This document shows, piece by piece, positions 17,546-27,111 of a stretch of DNA of 64,000 bases (positions within the stretch are counted from its first letter, which is position 1; every line of letters begins with the position of its first letter). A program made the position numbers and the translations under genes. The notes beneath the pieces are model-generated. The model saw only the letters and a program-made list of their open reading frames with translations. It was not told the DNA's origin and made no database searches. This stretch comes from Paenibacillus antarcticus (lineage in GTDB: Bacteria > Bacillota > Bacilli > Paenibacillales > Paenibacillaceae), in the NCBI RefSeq assembly GCF_001637225.1, contig NZ_LVJI01000018.1, forward strand, positions 124,001 to 188,000. The letters are read 5' to 3'.

Positions 17546-19837
17546 TTACAAATATGGATTCTCATGTTTGGCCTTTAATACATTCCAGCGCCGATTTACC
17601 TCACCTTGGAAGTTCTCGTAGGCCTCTTCGTTCTCTGGTTTAAGTAAATGACGTGTTTTGCCCATCCATTTCAACCATTCACGTAGTTCAACCTTCTTGT
17701 TCTTATCTTCAGGATTGTATGTGATATTCGTACAACCATTTTCTACCTCATAAAGTGGAAAGAAACAAGATTCTACCGCTTCATTCACAATTTGAGTTCC
17801 CTCATGATCATTAGATAGCCAATTTAAAGGACATGCAATAAGGATCTTCCCATATACTAATCCTTCCTGAGCATAATACTGAGCTTTAGCTGCTTTCTTC
17901 ACCAAATCTTGTGGAAATGCTTCCGACCCAGTAAACACATAAGGAATATTCGTTGCTGCCATAATCTGAGCGGTATCTTTATGATGCGTCGTCTTTCCTT
18001 GTTGTTCTTTCCCTATATTCGAAGTAGAAGTGCGATTTCCAATAGGTGTTGAATAGGACTGTTGCGCCCCCGTATTCATATATCCCTCATTATCATATTC
18101 AATAATGATCATCTTATGATTTCGAAGAGCTGCCCCAATGGCAGGACCCATCCCAATATCCATTCCTCCATCACCCGTTACCATCACGAATGTGAAGTCA
18201 TCTTGCAAAACCAAATGTTCCAGCTCTCCTCGACGTTTGCGCTCCCAGAACATTTCTACTACACCTGATAATGTCGCAGCCCCATTCTGGAATAGATTAT
18301 GGATGTACGTTGCTTTATGCGAGGAATATGGGAAGCCCGTCGTCACGACCATTGCACAACCTGTATGATACAGTGCAATAATATCTCCTTCAATTCCTTT
18401 GAAGAATGTCTCGAGTCCTGAGAATATCCCGCAACCAGGACAAGCGCCATGTCCAGGGGATAATCTCTTTGGCTTCTTCGTTAATGAACGTAGAGGCGGA
18501 ATGCGTACATTTAACTTACCTGTCACTTCATCTTTCTTAATTGTGATTAGACCTGTCTTTAGATCTTCAAACTTCATGGGCTTAAGTATTCGCTTAGGAG
18601 CCTTATCTGCATCACCCACGGTATGACCATAATAGTCAAAAGGAACTTCAACCTTCCCCTTCGATACCGCTTCAATCGCTAATTTGAATAAATGATGACC
18701 ATCTTCAGCGTAGAATTCCTTTCCCCCGAGTCCATAAATCCGACTAATGACTTGAGTCGTAGTATTCCCATATGTAAAGAGAGCAGCTTTAATCTCATTA
18801 ACCATATTTCCACCATAAGCGCCATAAGAATCGGCTCGATCCCCAACCGTTATAGCTTTGACATGTTGAAGTGCCTCAGCTATTTGTTGCTGTGGGAATG
18901 GGCGGATCATATTAGGAGCGATTGAACCGGCCTTAATCCCTTGACTGCGAAGCTGATCTACCACATCTTTGATGATCTCAGACGCTGAGTTCATGAGGAA
19001 TACAGCCACCTCAGCATCCTCCATACAGTACATATCTAGCATTTCATAATGTCGACCTGTTAGTTGTTTATATTCGTTCGAAATAGCTTCAAACACATCT
19101 CCCGCTTGATACATTGCTTGTGACTGCTGGTATTTGTTATTAATATAATCCGGTTCATTCATGTAAGGACCAACTGTTATTGGATTCTCTCTATCTAACG
19201 TATTAGGAAAGCCTTCTGGAGGATTTTCACCTACGAACTTAAGAACATCCTCGCGATGGGCGAAAGCTTGAACACGACGTTTCTGATGCGATGTGAAGTA
19301 TCCATCTGAAGCCACCATCACAGGAAGTCGAACTTCTGGATGCTCAGCAAGCTTCAGTGCAATCAGATTCATATCATAAACAGATTGGGGATCACGACAC
19401 ATCAAGATGGGCCATCCTGTGTTCAATGCGAAATACAAGTCAGAGTGATCTCCATGAATATTGAGAGGTCCTGATACCGAACGACAGACAAGATTCAATA
19501 CCATCGGGAACCGAGTCCCAGACTGCACCGGCATTTGTTCTAGCATAAACATATATCCGTTGGCACTAGTTGCATTAAATACACGACCACCCGCAGTAGA
19601 TGCTCCATAACATATTCCTGCCGAACTATGTTCCCCGTCTGATGGAATCAACTTTATATCATGTTGTCCACTCGCTTTCATGAGGTCTAAATATTGAGCT
19701 ACCTCCGTTGAGGGGGAGATTGGAAAATAACCCATGACATGATAATTAATCTGGTGTGCTGCATAAGCAGCCATTTCATTGCCTGATTCATATACAGTTA
19801 ACTGCTCTACAAGTTCTTTTTCATCATTAACAGCCAC
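17546..19837 (-). CDS. 2-oxoacid (pyruvate-type):ferredoxin oxidoreductase, fused alpha-beta subunit
   Basis: This 763-residue protein fuses two subunits. Residues ~15-420 are the alpha part (GYFPISPSTEVAQ; DGEHSSAGICYGASTAGGR; transketolase C-like IRPFPQQQIAEAL). Residues ~470-763 are the TPP-binding beta part, with HGACPGCGIFSG cluster cysteines and the TPP motif GDGGMDIGMG…DNEGYMNTG. With the gamma-delta gene just upstream it forms an enzyme that oxidises a 2-oxoacid with CoA and reduces ferredoxin. GTG start at 9 bases from AAAGGTGG. Substrate (pyruvate versus other 2-oxoacids) cannot be fixed from sequence alone. Confidence 0.88.
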   Translation of the reverse strand: MAVNDEKELVEQLTVYESGNEMAAYAAHQINYHVMGYFPISPSTEVAQYLDLMKASGQHDIKLIPSDGEHSSAGICYGASTAGGRVFNATSANGYMFMLEQMPVQSGTRFPMVLNLVCRSVSGPLNIHGDHSDLYFALNTGWPILMCRDPQSVYDMNLIALKLAEHPEVRLPVMVASDGYFTSHQKRRVQAFAHREDVLKFVGENPPEGFPNTLDRENPITVGPYMNEPDYINNKYQQSQAMYQAGDVFEAISNEYKQLTGRHYEMLDMYCMEDAEVAVFLMNSASEIIKDVVDQLRSQGIKAGSIAPNMIRPFPQQQIAEALQHVKAITVGDRADSYGAYGGNMVNEIKAALFTYGNTTTQVISRIYGLGGKEFYAEDGHHLFKLAIEAVSKGKVEVPFDYYGHTVGDADKAPKRILKPMKFEDLKTGLITIKKDEVTGKLNVRIPPLRSLTKKPKRLSPGHGACPGCGIFSGLETFFKGIEGDIIALYHTGCAMVVTTGFPYSSHKATYIHNLFQNGAATLSGVVEMFWERKRRGELEHLVLQDDFTFVMVTGDGGMDIGMGPAIGAALRNHKMIIIEYDNEGYMNTGAQQSYSTPIGNRTSTSNIGKEQQGKTTHHKDTAQIMAATNIPYVFTGSEAFPQDLVKKAAKAQYYAQEGLVYGKILIACPLNWLSNDHEGTQIVNEAVESCFFPLYEVENGCTNITYNPEDKNKKVELREWLKWMGKTRHLLKPENEEAYENFQGEVNRRWNVLKAKHENPYL

Positions 19838-19864
19838 TAACGTAAGCCACCTTTCCCCATTGAT

Positions 19865-20866
19865 CTATACATAATCAAAGACTTGCTTAACGGACTGTGT
19901 ATCTGCTACACCCTCAACTTCTAGTACTTTAGCAAGTGCATCTGTCGGACATGCCTCTATGCACTTCAGACAACCTTTGCAATACTGGAAGTCAATCCCC
20001 TTCAGGAACATTTGCGGTCTTCCTTTTTTATCTAGCTGTTCTACCCATACAAAACAAAAATCCGGACAGACCGTGTCACATTGAGCACAATGAATGCATT
20101 TCTCAACTTCAAAATGAGGCATCATACCTGACCTTGAAATACTTAGATCCTTTAAGAAGCTATTACCAGGATTGGTAATGATCCCTCCCATCGCTTGTGT
20201 CTCATATCCTAGAACGGGTGTATCTGCACGTATGAATTGTGGCATCGACATTCCTTCGACCAATGAGAACTCCTGTATCGTAACTTCGTTGTAACCACGC
20301 TCGAACGTATTTAGTGCCGAAGCAACACTTCGCGGGTATTTCGTTCCAAGTGATTTGCGAATAACATCTTTCATGGTGTCTGGGTCCAGAAAAGGACACA
20401 ATCGGAACATCGCCCCTATCATAGCCATATTGACACGATTCTTCTCATCCAAAGCAATCCCCGTAGCATCAATAACTGCAATTGTACCACCGAGCATATG
20501 CATAACACCCTTTAATTGTTCAGGTGATTTCCGAGAATTAATCAGGACTATACTGTCTGCATAAATCCCACTAACTACGTTTACTGTCTTGGCCAGAGCT
20601 TCATGAAAAATACTAACAACATGCGGACGTTCTACTGGAGATGTATCACGAATGGGCGTATTTAACTCACAAAAACGAATGTGTGCTTTAACAGGGGAAC
20701 CCTTCTTCTCTGAACCATACGATGAGAAACTCACGCCATTTAGTCCTGCTCCTTCAACACCCGCTTCAGCTAGCATTTTACCAGCAAGATTTGCCCCTAG
20801 ACCTCCAATTGACTCTAATCGAATTTCAAAGAAACCCAGTTCATTCACTTTTGGAAGATGTACCAC
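19865..20866 (-). CDS. 2-oxoacid:ferredoxin oxidoreductase, fused gamma-delta subunit
   Basis: The N-terminal gamma domain (IRLESIGGLGANLAGKM…YGSEKKGSPV) is joined to a C-terminal delta-type ferredoxin module. The module has two 4Fe-4S motifs, CIHCAQCDTVCP and CKGCLKCIEACP. It passes electrons from the TPP site to ferredoxin. The frame is open to 21016, but that extension is poorly protein-like and lacks a ribosome site. AAAGGGG is 8 bases from GTG 20866 and only 2 from ATG 20872, so the GTG is preferred. The stop is 28 bases before the alpha-beta gene, so one operon. Confidence 0.85.
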   Translation of the reverse strand: MVHLPKVNELGFFEIRLESIGGLGANLAGKMLAEAGVEGAGLNGVSFSSYGSEKKGSPVKAHIRFCELNTPIRDTSPVERPHVVSIFHEALAKTVNVVSGIYADSIVLINSRKSPEQLKGVMHMLGGTIAVIDATGIALDEKNRVNMAMIGAMFRLCPFLDPDTMKDVIRKSLGTKYPRSVASALNTFERGYNEVTIQEFSLVEGMSMPQFIRADTPVLGYETQAMGGIITNPGNSFLKDLSISRSGMMPHFEVEKCIHCAQCDTVCPDFCFVWVEQLDKKGRPQMFLKGIDFQYCKGCLKCIEACPTDALAKVLEVEGVADTQSVKQVFDYV

Positions 20867-21094
20867 CGACATAACCCCTTTATGGATATTTTCTGTAGTG
20901 TAGATGCTTTTATTTAACGAAATGTTACAAATTTTAGATATGATATTAATCATACGTGTTCCTTGATAAAGCATCATTCTAGGCATTCGAGTGTTAAATG
21001 TCGAACTCTCACCCAATTTGCCAACTCCTGCGCTTTCCCGAGAAATAATTCTGGGTAGATGAAGATATTATGTGTTGTAGTAAATACACAAAAA

Positions 21095-21132
21095 AAGCAC
21101 GTCACTGATCCTATTGGATCTTTGACGTGCTT
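21095..21132 (-). terminator. Terminator of pncB
   Basis: On the minus strand AAGCACGTCA pairs with TGACGTGCTT with an inner GATCC/GGATC stem, then TTTTTTTGTG. Confidence 0.88.
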
Positions 21133-21142
21133 AGCTTTTATC

Positions 21143-22597
21143 TTATATATCTTCTTCTTGCATGTATTCAGCCATCATGGATTTCTTTAAATCCCATACT
21201 TTCTCACTAATATTCGTCTGATATATCTCCGGATTCAGCTTCCGAAGATACTGCGGTCTGAAGAGACTTAGCTGTTCCTTATGATAGTCACGAATACCAT
21301 CTAGTGTGGGTAGTTCATATACTTGAACGCCATCCACGAAGATCGGTTCTAACATAGCAATGGCTTCGTAGTTACGAATCGTCTTTTGTAAATAGGAATG
21401 TTGCGGATTGAATAATTTAATTGGCCCACCTGCACGAGGTTGTTCCTCATCAGGGAAACAAATATAATCTGCCACTGCTTTTCCGTTAGTCTGATCAATA
21501 ATTCGATACACATCTTTCTTCCCTGGCGTGGATACTTTCTCGGGATTACCGGAAATTTTGATGGTTGGTTTCATCTCACCATCCACATCCCGCTCTACGA
21601 GTTTGTATACACCGCCTAGAGACGGTTGATCTGCCGCAGTGATAAGCTGCGTTCCAACTCCCCATGTATCAATTCTGGCCCCCTGCGTCTTTAGATTGAG
21701 GATGGTATTCTCATCCAGATCGTTAGATGCGACAATCTTAACGTTAGGTAAACCTGCTTCATCCAACATTCTACGAGCCTCAATAGAAAGATAAGCCAAG
21801 TCACCACTATCCAAGCGAATCGCAGACAATTGTTTCCCGATAGATGTTAGATATTTTGCAGTCTGAATGGCATGAGGCATACCGCTTTCGAGTGTATCAA
21901 ATGTATCTACTAATAATGACACTTGATCCGGAAGGACCTTCGCGTAGGCATCAAACGATTCTTGTTCGCTTTTAAAACTCTGTACCCAAGAATGTGCATG
22001 TGTACCTTTCGTTGGAATACCAAATTTCTTGCCAGCAAGCATATTAGATGTAGCATGGAATCCCGATATATAAGCTGCACGTGCTCCCCATACTGCTGCA
22101 TCTGCCTCTTGTGCACGACGTGTACCAAATTCTAGTAACATATCTTGACCCGCGATCTGTTTAATTCGTGAAGCTTTGGTCGCAATAAGTGTCTGGAAAT
22201 TCATGAAATTTAGGATTGCCGTCTCCACTAATTGTGCTTCCATCATCCTAGCCTCTACTCGGATCAATGGCTCACTTGGAAATACTAATGCCCCTTCTTT
22301 CATGGCATGAATCGTTCCCTGGAATTTGAACTGACGTAATTCTTCTAGAAAACCAGGATCATAATTTTCTTCTTGCTCTGAAAGATATTGGATATCCTCT
22401 TCTGTAAACCGAAGATTCGAAATGTAATGAACGATTCGCTCTAGTCCTGCAAATACTGCATAACCATTTCCGAAAGGAAGCTTTCGGAAATAGGCCTCAA
22501 ATACGGCCTTACGTTCATGTGTACCAAGGTGCCAGTGTGCATACATCATATTAATCTGATATTTATCTGTGTGTAGCGCAAGATCTTCTGTTTGCAT
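21143..22597 (-). CDS. pncB: Nicotinate phosphoribosyltransferase
   Basis: This 484-residue NAPRTase makes nicotinate mononucleotide from nicotinate and PRPP in NAD salvage. Signatures: TDKYQINMMYAHW at the N-terminus, GTRRAQEADAAVWGARAAY, GTHAHSWVQSF, and IRLDSGDLAYLS of the phosphoribosyl site. Length fits the Firmicute form. GGGGGAG precedes the ATG. It is the last gene of nrtR-pncA-pncB, which supplies its substrate through the upstream nicotinamidase. Confidence 0.95.
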   Translation of the reverse strand: MQTEDLALHTDKYQINMMYAHWHLGTHERKAVFEAYFRKLPFGNGYAVFAGLERIVHYISNLRFTEEDIQYLSEQEENYDPGFLEELRQFKFQGTIHAMKEGALVFPSEPLIRVEARMMEAQLVETAILNFMNFQTLIATKASRIKQIAGQDMLLEFGTRRAQEADAAVWGARAAYISGFHATSNMLAGKKFGIPTKGTHAHSWVQSFKSEQESFDAYAKVLPDQVSLLVDTFDTLESGMPHAIQTAKYLTSIGKQLSAIRLDSGDLAYLSIEARRMLDEAGLPNVKIVASNDLDENTILNLKTQGARIDTWGVGTQLITAADQPSLGGVYKLVERDVDGEMKPTIKISGNPEKVSTPGKKDVYRIIDQTNGKAVADYICFPDEEQPRAGGPIKLFNPQHSYLQKTIRNYEAIAMLEPIFVDGVQVYELPTLDGIRDYHKEQLSLFRPQYLRKLNPEIYQTNISEKVWDLKKSMMAEYMQEEDI

Positions 22598-22656
22598 GAC
22601 GTTCTCCCCCCTCTTTTTATGCGGTTCTTTGTTGTATTAGGTGACAACGAGTAGCG

Positions 22657-23199
22657 TCAATGTGAGCTTATTACCTGAGCACCTAGACTCCCTATAAAAT
22701 GTTGCAACGCCCATTCATGTCCTCCGGGATTAAAGCTAGCCACAGCGTCTTCAAACACTGTGATACGATATCCCTTGTTGTATGCATCTATAGCTGTATG
22801 AAGTACACAAATATCTGTACACACGCCTATTAAATGGACTTCTGTAATCCCGCGTTCCTTGAGCATAATGTCCAGATTCGTCCCACAGAAAGCACTATAT
22901 CTCGTCTTATCCATCCAATAAATTGAATTCTGATTCCTGTGAAAAACATCCGCTAAATCACCATATAATTCCCTTCCTTGCGTACCACGGATATTATGTG
23001 GAGGAAACAGGTTCGTCTCTGGATGATATGGATCATTTGCCTCATGAAGATCGACTGCCATAACGACAAAATCACCTTGATCCACATACGTCTGAGTGAT
23101 GGTCGCAACCGTCTCTTGAATGTCCAGTGCAGGCTGTCCCACGGGTAGACTACCATTCACGAAATCATTGGTAAAATCAATGACGATTAGTGCTTTCAT
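22657..23199 (-). CDS. pncA: Nicotinamidase (isochorismatase-like hydrolase)
   Basis: This ~180-residue cysteine hydrolase converts nicotinamide to nicotinate. The triad is visible: Asp8 (LIVIDFTNDF), Lys in WMDKTRYSAF and Cys in GVCTDICVLH. The metal site lies in AVDLHEANDPYH. The frame opens at GTG 23208, and ATGs at 23202 and 23199 are better spaced from GAGGAG; 23199 is chosen. It lies between the Nudix regulator and pncB, so nicotinamide passes straight to the next enzyme. Confidence 0.92.
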   Translation of the reverse strand: MKALIVIDFTNDFVNGSLPVGQPALDIQETVATITQTYVDQGDFVVMAVDLHEANDPYHPETNLFPPHNIRGTQGRELYGDLADVFHRNQNSIYWMDKTRYSAFCGTNLDIMLKERGITEVHLIGVCTDICVLHTAIDAYNKGYRITVFEDAVASFNPGGHEWALQHFIGSLGAQVISSH

Positions 23200-23247
23200 C
23201 ATGCTCACTCCTCAATTATTAGATCATTAAACCAAGTTAAGTCTAAA

Positions 23248-24024
23248 TTAAGTATAAATCGATAATAATGGTATTTCGTCCGTAAACATATATAATTGAG
23301 CGGAACGTTGTGAATATTGATTCGAGCTAAGTTTTTTACCCATTTCATCTCTCACTTCTTCAAGAATTCCTTGTCTACTACGAGTAGAAGTGATCTTACG
23401 GATGAAGTTAGGTTCCTTGAACTCTGGCACAACCGTCTGAATGACTTGATACAACTCACTAAGTGTAAAATGTTTCGGAAGAAACTGTTTGGCGATTGTC
23501 GTCTGCAACATCTTCTGTTGGATTCTAACATAAGCATCTCGGATAATCTCACGATGATCGAATGCTAACTCTAATTGATCTAGTGCCTCGTGAATTCCAA
23601 ACATACCCACTTCTTCTGCATCATCCGCGGCTTGTCGTTGCTCTAACGTCGATTCTTCCACTAACGCAAAGAATGCATTACTGATAATCCATCCACGAGG
23701 GTCTCTGCCCGGCGTACTGTAGACACCTAAGTACTCAAGATGCCCTCCGTCTACGCCCGTTTCTTCTTTCAATTCTCTCTTGGCAGCACCATATATGGAT
23801 TCACTCTCTTGGCAAAATCCTCCCGGCAAAGCCCACATCCCTGCATATGGCCAAGACTTCCGACGGATCAGCATAACCTTAAGTTCACGAATAGGTAATG
23901 TCTTCGTCACCGTCTTACGTTCCCGTTTCGTCAGGGTTAACATGACAATGTCGGCAGGCACACCATCAGGCGTACGATATTTTTTAGCATTATAATTTTC
24001 TTGTTCTTTCTCTTCTTCATTCAT
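23248..24024 (-). CDS. nrtR: NrtR-like Nudix transcriptional regulator of NAD metabolism
   Basis: This 258-residue protein has a Nudix domain and a C-terminal winged helix. The Nudix box G-x5-E-x7-REL-x-EE-x-GV is complete (GGFCQESESIYGAAKREL and EETGV), so it may hydrolyse its ligand, whereas regulatory NrtRs usually have a decayed box. The C-terminal LPKHFTLSELYQVIQ…NFIRKI block matches the NrtR winged helix. It heads a likely operon with pncA and pncB, the classic NrtR setting, where ADP-ribose acts as effector. ATG 24024 is chosen because the longer frame (to 24063) starts within the promoter. No operator was recognised. An ADP-ribose pyrophosphatase remains possible. Confidence 0.8.
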   Translation of the reverse strand: MNEEEKEQENYNAKKYRTPDGVPADIVMLTLTKRERKTVTKTLPIRELKVMLIRRKSWPYAGMWALPGGFCQESESIYGAAKRELKEETGVDGGHLEYLGVYSTPGRDPRGWIISNAFFALVEESTLEQRQAADDAEEVGMFGIHEALDQLELAFDHREIIRDAYVRIQQKMLQTTIAKQFLPKHFTLSELYQVIQTVVPEFKEPNFIRKITSTRSRQGILEEVRDEMGKKLSSNQYSQRSAQLYMFTDEIPLLSIYT

Positions 24025-24059
24025 TTTATCATCACCACATAACATTCTATTTGATATTT

Positions 24060-24089
24060 TCATTATGATCCATTAAAAATATTTGTCAA
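24060..24089 (-). promoter_or_regulatory. Promoter of nrtR-pncA-pncB
   Basis: On the minus strand the -35 is TTGACA (24084-24089) and the -10 is ATAATG or TAATGA near 24060-24066, with 17-18 base spacing. It lies about 36 bases before the chosen start. Confidence 0.55.
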
Positions 24090-24113
24090 GTGTATGACCA
24101 TAGTCTTCCGTTA

Positions 24114-24515
24114 TTATTTGCTATTTACTACTCGGAAGCTAGCTGTGGATATACAACCTAATGTTCCAGCACTGTCATGAATACGGGCTTCAGTCGTTAA
24201 GCTCCGACCCGCTTCATGAATAACTATCGCAGTCACCACAAGCCGTCCCTGCTTCATTGGGGATACAAAGTGTACATTCATATTTGTCGTAACACATGCA
24301 TCTACGTTTTTAGCTGCAGTAGCGACCATGCCCATGGCCTGATCCATCAGTGAAGTTAGAACCCCGCCATGAATAATTCCTAGAGAATTAGTGTGTTGTG
24401 CCTTAGCTTCTAATGCAATCTTTACCTCTTGTCCATTACCCGAAATAAATTCACACCCTAGAAATCCCCAAAAAGTATCCTTACCTTTTGAGATCATGCT
24501 GTCCAAACCCTCCAT
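24114..24515 (-). CDS. PaaI-family hotdog thioesterase
   Basis: This 133-residue single hotdog domain contains the 4HBT/PaaI signature LGIIHGGVLTSLMDQAMGM, the HGG active-site turn on the central helix, and VHFVSPMKQGRLVV. Such enzymes hydrolyse aryl- or acyl-CoA thioesters. GGGGGAG precedes the ATG at good spacing. It lies upstream of nrtR without a clear functional link, and its substrate is unknown. Confidence 0.88.
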   Translation of the reverse strand: MEGLDSMISKGKDTFWGFLGCEFISGNGQEVKIALEAKAQHTNSLGIIHGGVLTSLMDQAMGMVATAAKNVDACVTTNMNVHFVSPMKQGRLVVTAIVIHEAGRSLTTEARIHDSAGTLGCISTASFRVVNSK

Positions 24516-24604
24516 TGTATGCTCCCCCTATGTGTGTCTATCATCTTATTTTTTCAAGTTTCTTATACTATTATCCTCCAGAGTATTTTAAACTCCAAAG
24601 AACA

Positions 24605-24670
24605 CGAGAAGAAACGGCATTCCCATCCTGTATTGGAGGGTATCCGTTTCACTTTAGAGAAATAATATTG
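24605..24670. repeat. Dispersed intergenic repeat, copy E (first hairpin only)
   Basis: GAAGAAACGG…CCGTTTC forms an imperfect 18-base inverted repeat as in copies B and D. The second, AATATAAG-type hairpin is decayed or absent. Confidence 0.45.
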
Positions 24671-24727
24671 AATTGATACATCATTATGCCAAAAACCTTA
24701 GCTTTCACTTTATCCCAGCAAAAAGGC

Positions 24728-24743
24728 GCGGATAATGATCCGC
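24728..24743 (-). terminator. Terminator of ricA
   Basis: On the minus strand GCGGAT-CATT-ATCCGC is followed by GCCTTTTTGC, 17 bases past the ricA stop. Confidence 0.75.
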
Positions 24744-24759
24744 AACCTCATCTATATTA

Positions 24760-25209
24760 TTAACCGCAACTGGATGGTGGTGAATCTGTTCCCACTTCTA
24801 CATTTACCTTTTCAGATACCGTATCTCGGATAACAGAAATTACAAGTTGTAACAGATAGTTAATATCACTTTGGCTCTGTTGAAATTCGACTACCACGGG
24901 TATACCATCAATCTCATCTTGCAAGACTTCAATCTCTGCTTCAATCTTCGCAACCATATCTTTATTTCTAAATGATTCGAAAGCGACAACCTCTTTTTGC
25001 TTCTTTTTAATAACAGTGATTAGATCTTGTACACGCTCATGGTTGCGTATCTTTTCTTCCGCTTGTTGAAATTGTTGTACTTCCTCACTACTTGATATCA
25101 AGTCCGCTAATTCTTTCGCTTTGGCCATAACGTCCTCTTGAATAACCAACTCACGCGAATCATATGACATCATCTCATACTTATTCAATTGCCCTTGACC
25201 TTGTGTCAC
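24760..25209 (-). CDS. ricA: RicA (YmcA), subunit of the Y-complex RNA-processing regulator
   Basis: This ~149-residue alpha-helical protein of the YlbF/YmcA family has the stretch IPVVVEFQQSQSDINYLLQLV, which is close to B. subtilis YmcA, and a cysteine near the C-terminus (SSCG) like that family. RicA works with RicF and RicT to steer RNase Y mRNA maturation and affects sporulation, competence and biofilm. It directly follows miaB, the same arrangement as B. subtilis ymcB-ymcA. The second in-frame GTG (25209) is eight bases from GAGGGG and is preferred to GTG 25218. Confidence 0.85.
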   Translation of the reverse strand: MTQGQGQLNKYEMMSYDSRELVIQEDVMAKAKELADLISSSEEVQQFQQAEEKIRNHERVQDLITVIKKKQKEVVAFESFRNKDMVAKIEAEIEVLQDEIDGIPVVVEFQQSQSDINYLLQLVISVIRDTVSEKVNVEVGTDSPPSSCG

Positions 25210-25226
25210 AGTGATCACCCCTCATC

Positions 25227-26816
25227 TTATGAATTTACTGCTACAGATTCTGCTACAATCTCACCTTTAATATACCATGTCTTGACTTCACTAATTTCAA
25301 CATTTACTAAGCTACCTACTAAATCTTTACTTCCTACAAAATGTACGAGTTTATTACTACGCGTTCTGCCAGCTAGAACCATCTCGTTGTTCTTACTTTC
25401 TCCTTCAACGAGCACTTCCACAATCTTACCTTGCATCTTCTCATTATTCTTTCGACTGTTATCTTCAATCGCTTTATTTAGACGCTGTAAACGTTCCTTC
25501 TTCACTTCCATAGGAACATTATCTTCCATGATTGCTGCAGGTGTTCCCCCACGCGGGGAGTAGATAAAGGTAAACGCTGAATCGTAGCCTATTTCATTTA
25601 CGAGAGTCATCGTATCTTCAAACTGTTCATCCGTTTCTCCAGGGAAACCAACAATAATATCGGTCGTTAAACCTACATTCGGGATTGCTGCTTTAATCTT
25701 ATGAGCCAATTCAAGATATCGATCACGTGAATATTTACGACTCATTTTCTTAAGAACTTCCGTGCTTCCTGATTGGACAGGCAAATGAACATGCTCTACC
25801 AGATTACCACCCTTAGCAAGTACACCTATCAACTGGTCATCGAAATCCCTTGGATGTGAAGTTGTAAACCGCACACGCGGAATATCAATAAGACGCATAT
25901 CATCCATTAAATCGCCGAAGCTGTAGGTAATATCCGTGAAATCCTTACCATAAGCGTTCACATTCTGTCCAAGCAATGTAACTTCTTTGAATCCTTGACG
26001 TGCAAGATCCCGAACTTCTGCAATAACATCTTCTGGACGACGACTACGTTCTTTTCCACGGGTGAATGGAACAATGCAATATGTACAGAACTTATCACAA
26101 CCATACATAATATTTACCCATGCTTTCATACCTTCGCGCTTCTTGGGAAGATTCTCAATGATGTCGCCCTCTTTGGACCACACATCAACAACCAACTCTT
26201 TACTGAAGAGAGCTTCCTTTACTAAGAAGGGTAACCTATGGATATTATGTGTACCGAAGATCATATCGACGAAACCATGCTTTTGCAAAATACGATTAAC
26301 CACATTTTCTTCTTGAGCCATACATCCGCACACGCCGAGCAAGAGATCTGGTTTCTCCGTCTTCAAATGCATAAGATGTCCAAGTTCACCGAATACCCTG
26401 TCTTCGGCATTCTCTCGAATAGCACATGTGTTCAGTAGAATAATGTCTGCTACCTTACGATCTTCCGTACTACGGTACCCCATCTGTTCTAATAGCCCTT
26501 TAATCGTCTCTGTATCGTGTTCATTCATTTGGCAACCAAACGTATAGATGATATAGTGTTTGCCTTCTCCGATAGTTCTCAGTTCGTCTGGGACGACATT
26601 CCCGTACAACACCTGAACATCTTCTTTACCCCGTTGTTTTTCTTGTCTATGATTAGGTTCCGACATAATATTGATTTCACGGCCCTTAATCCGAATTCTC
26701 TTTCCAAATTCATCTTCTGATAGAACCTTAGCATCAGAGAAATCGAAATATTTGGAGTAATCTTTCGAACCCTTTCCGGATTTTAAGTCCGTTGAGTTTG
26801 GATTATCCTTAGTCAA
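25227..26816 (-). CDS. miaB: tRNA-2-methylthio-N6-dimethylallyladenosine synthase
   Basis: This ~529-residue radical SAM methylthiotransferase converts i6A37 to ms2i6A37 in tRNAs reading U-starting codons. It has the N-terminal UPF0004 domain with cysteines in [19 protein letters not shown] and GVCGCMAQE, the radical SAM motif CDKFCTYC, and a C-terminal TRAM domain. It carries the ~60-residue N-terminal extension seen in Bacillus MiaB. GTG 26825 is only two bases from AAGGGA, while TTG 26816 is ten bases away and is preferred. Followed by ricA 17 bases later. Confidence 0.93.
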   Translation of the reverse strand: MTKDNPNSTDLKSGKGSKDYSKYFDFSDAKVLSEDEFGKRIRIKGREINIMSEPNHRQEKQRGKEDVQVLYGNVVPDELRTIGEGKHYIIYTFGCQMNEHDTETIKGLLEQMGYRSTEDRKVADIILLNTCAIRENAEDRVFGELGHLMHLKTEKPDLLLGVCGCMAQEENVVNRILQKHGFVDMIFGTHNIHRLPFLVKEALFSKELVVDVWSKEGDIIENLPKKREGMKAWVNIMYGCDKFCTYCIVPFTRGKERSRRPEDVIAEVRDLARQGFKEVTLLGQNVNAYGKDFTDITYSFGDLMDDMRLIDIPRVRFTTSHPRDFDDQLIGVLAKGGNLVEHVHLPVQSGSTEVLKKMSRKYSRDRYLELAHKIKAAIPNVGLTTDIIVGFPGETDEQFEDTMTLVNEIGYDSAFTFIYSPRGGTPAAIMEDNVPMEVKKERLQRLNKAIEDNSRKNNEKMQGKIVEVLVEGESKNNEMVLAGRTRSNKLVHFVGSKDLVGSLVNVEISEVKTWYIKGEIVAESVAVNS

Positions 26817-27045
26817 TAGTTTCACGTCCCTTACGTTTATCTTTAATATTTACATTCATTTATTTGTATTCTTTTGAACATATCAATTAAAAATTATACC
26901 ACAACGTTCACACCTAATCCATTGAACCAAATCCTTGAACCAAAGACGTATTTCCATTATATCCTATAGATACATTCCTGACTTCATTTTCATTATTGTG
27001 AATTCATTTATTGTCAGGGTGGACCTTCCATCATATAAAAAAAAG

Positions 27046-27066
27046 CAGGAGATTAAAAATCTCCTA
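27046..27066 (-). terminator. Terminator of pduL
   Basis: On the minus strand AGGAGAT-TTTTA-ATCTCCT is followed by GCTTTTTTTTATATG. Confidence 0.85.
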
Positions 27067-27111
27067 CTTCCATTTGCTCATCTATTTAGAGCTCAGATTA
27101 ATAGTATTTAA

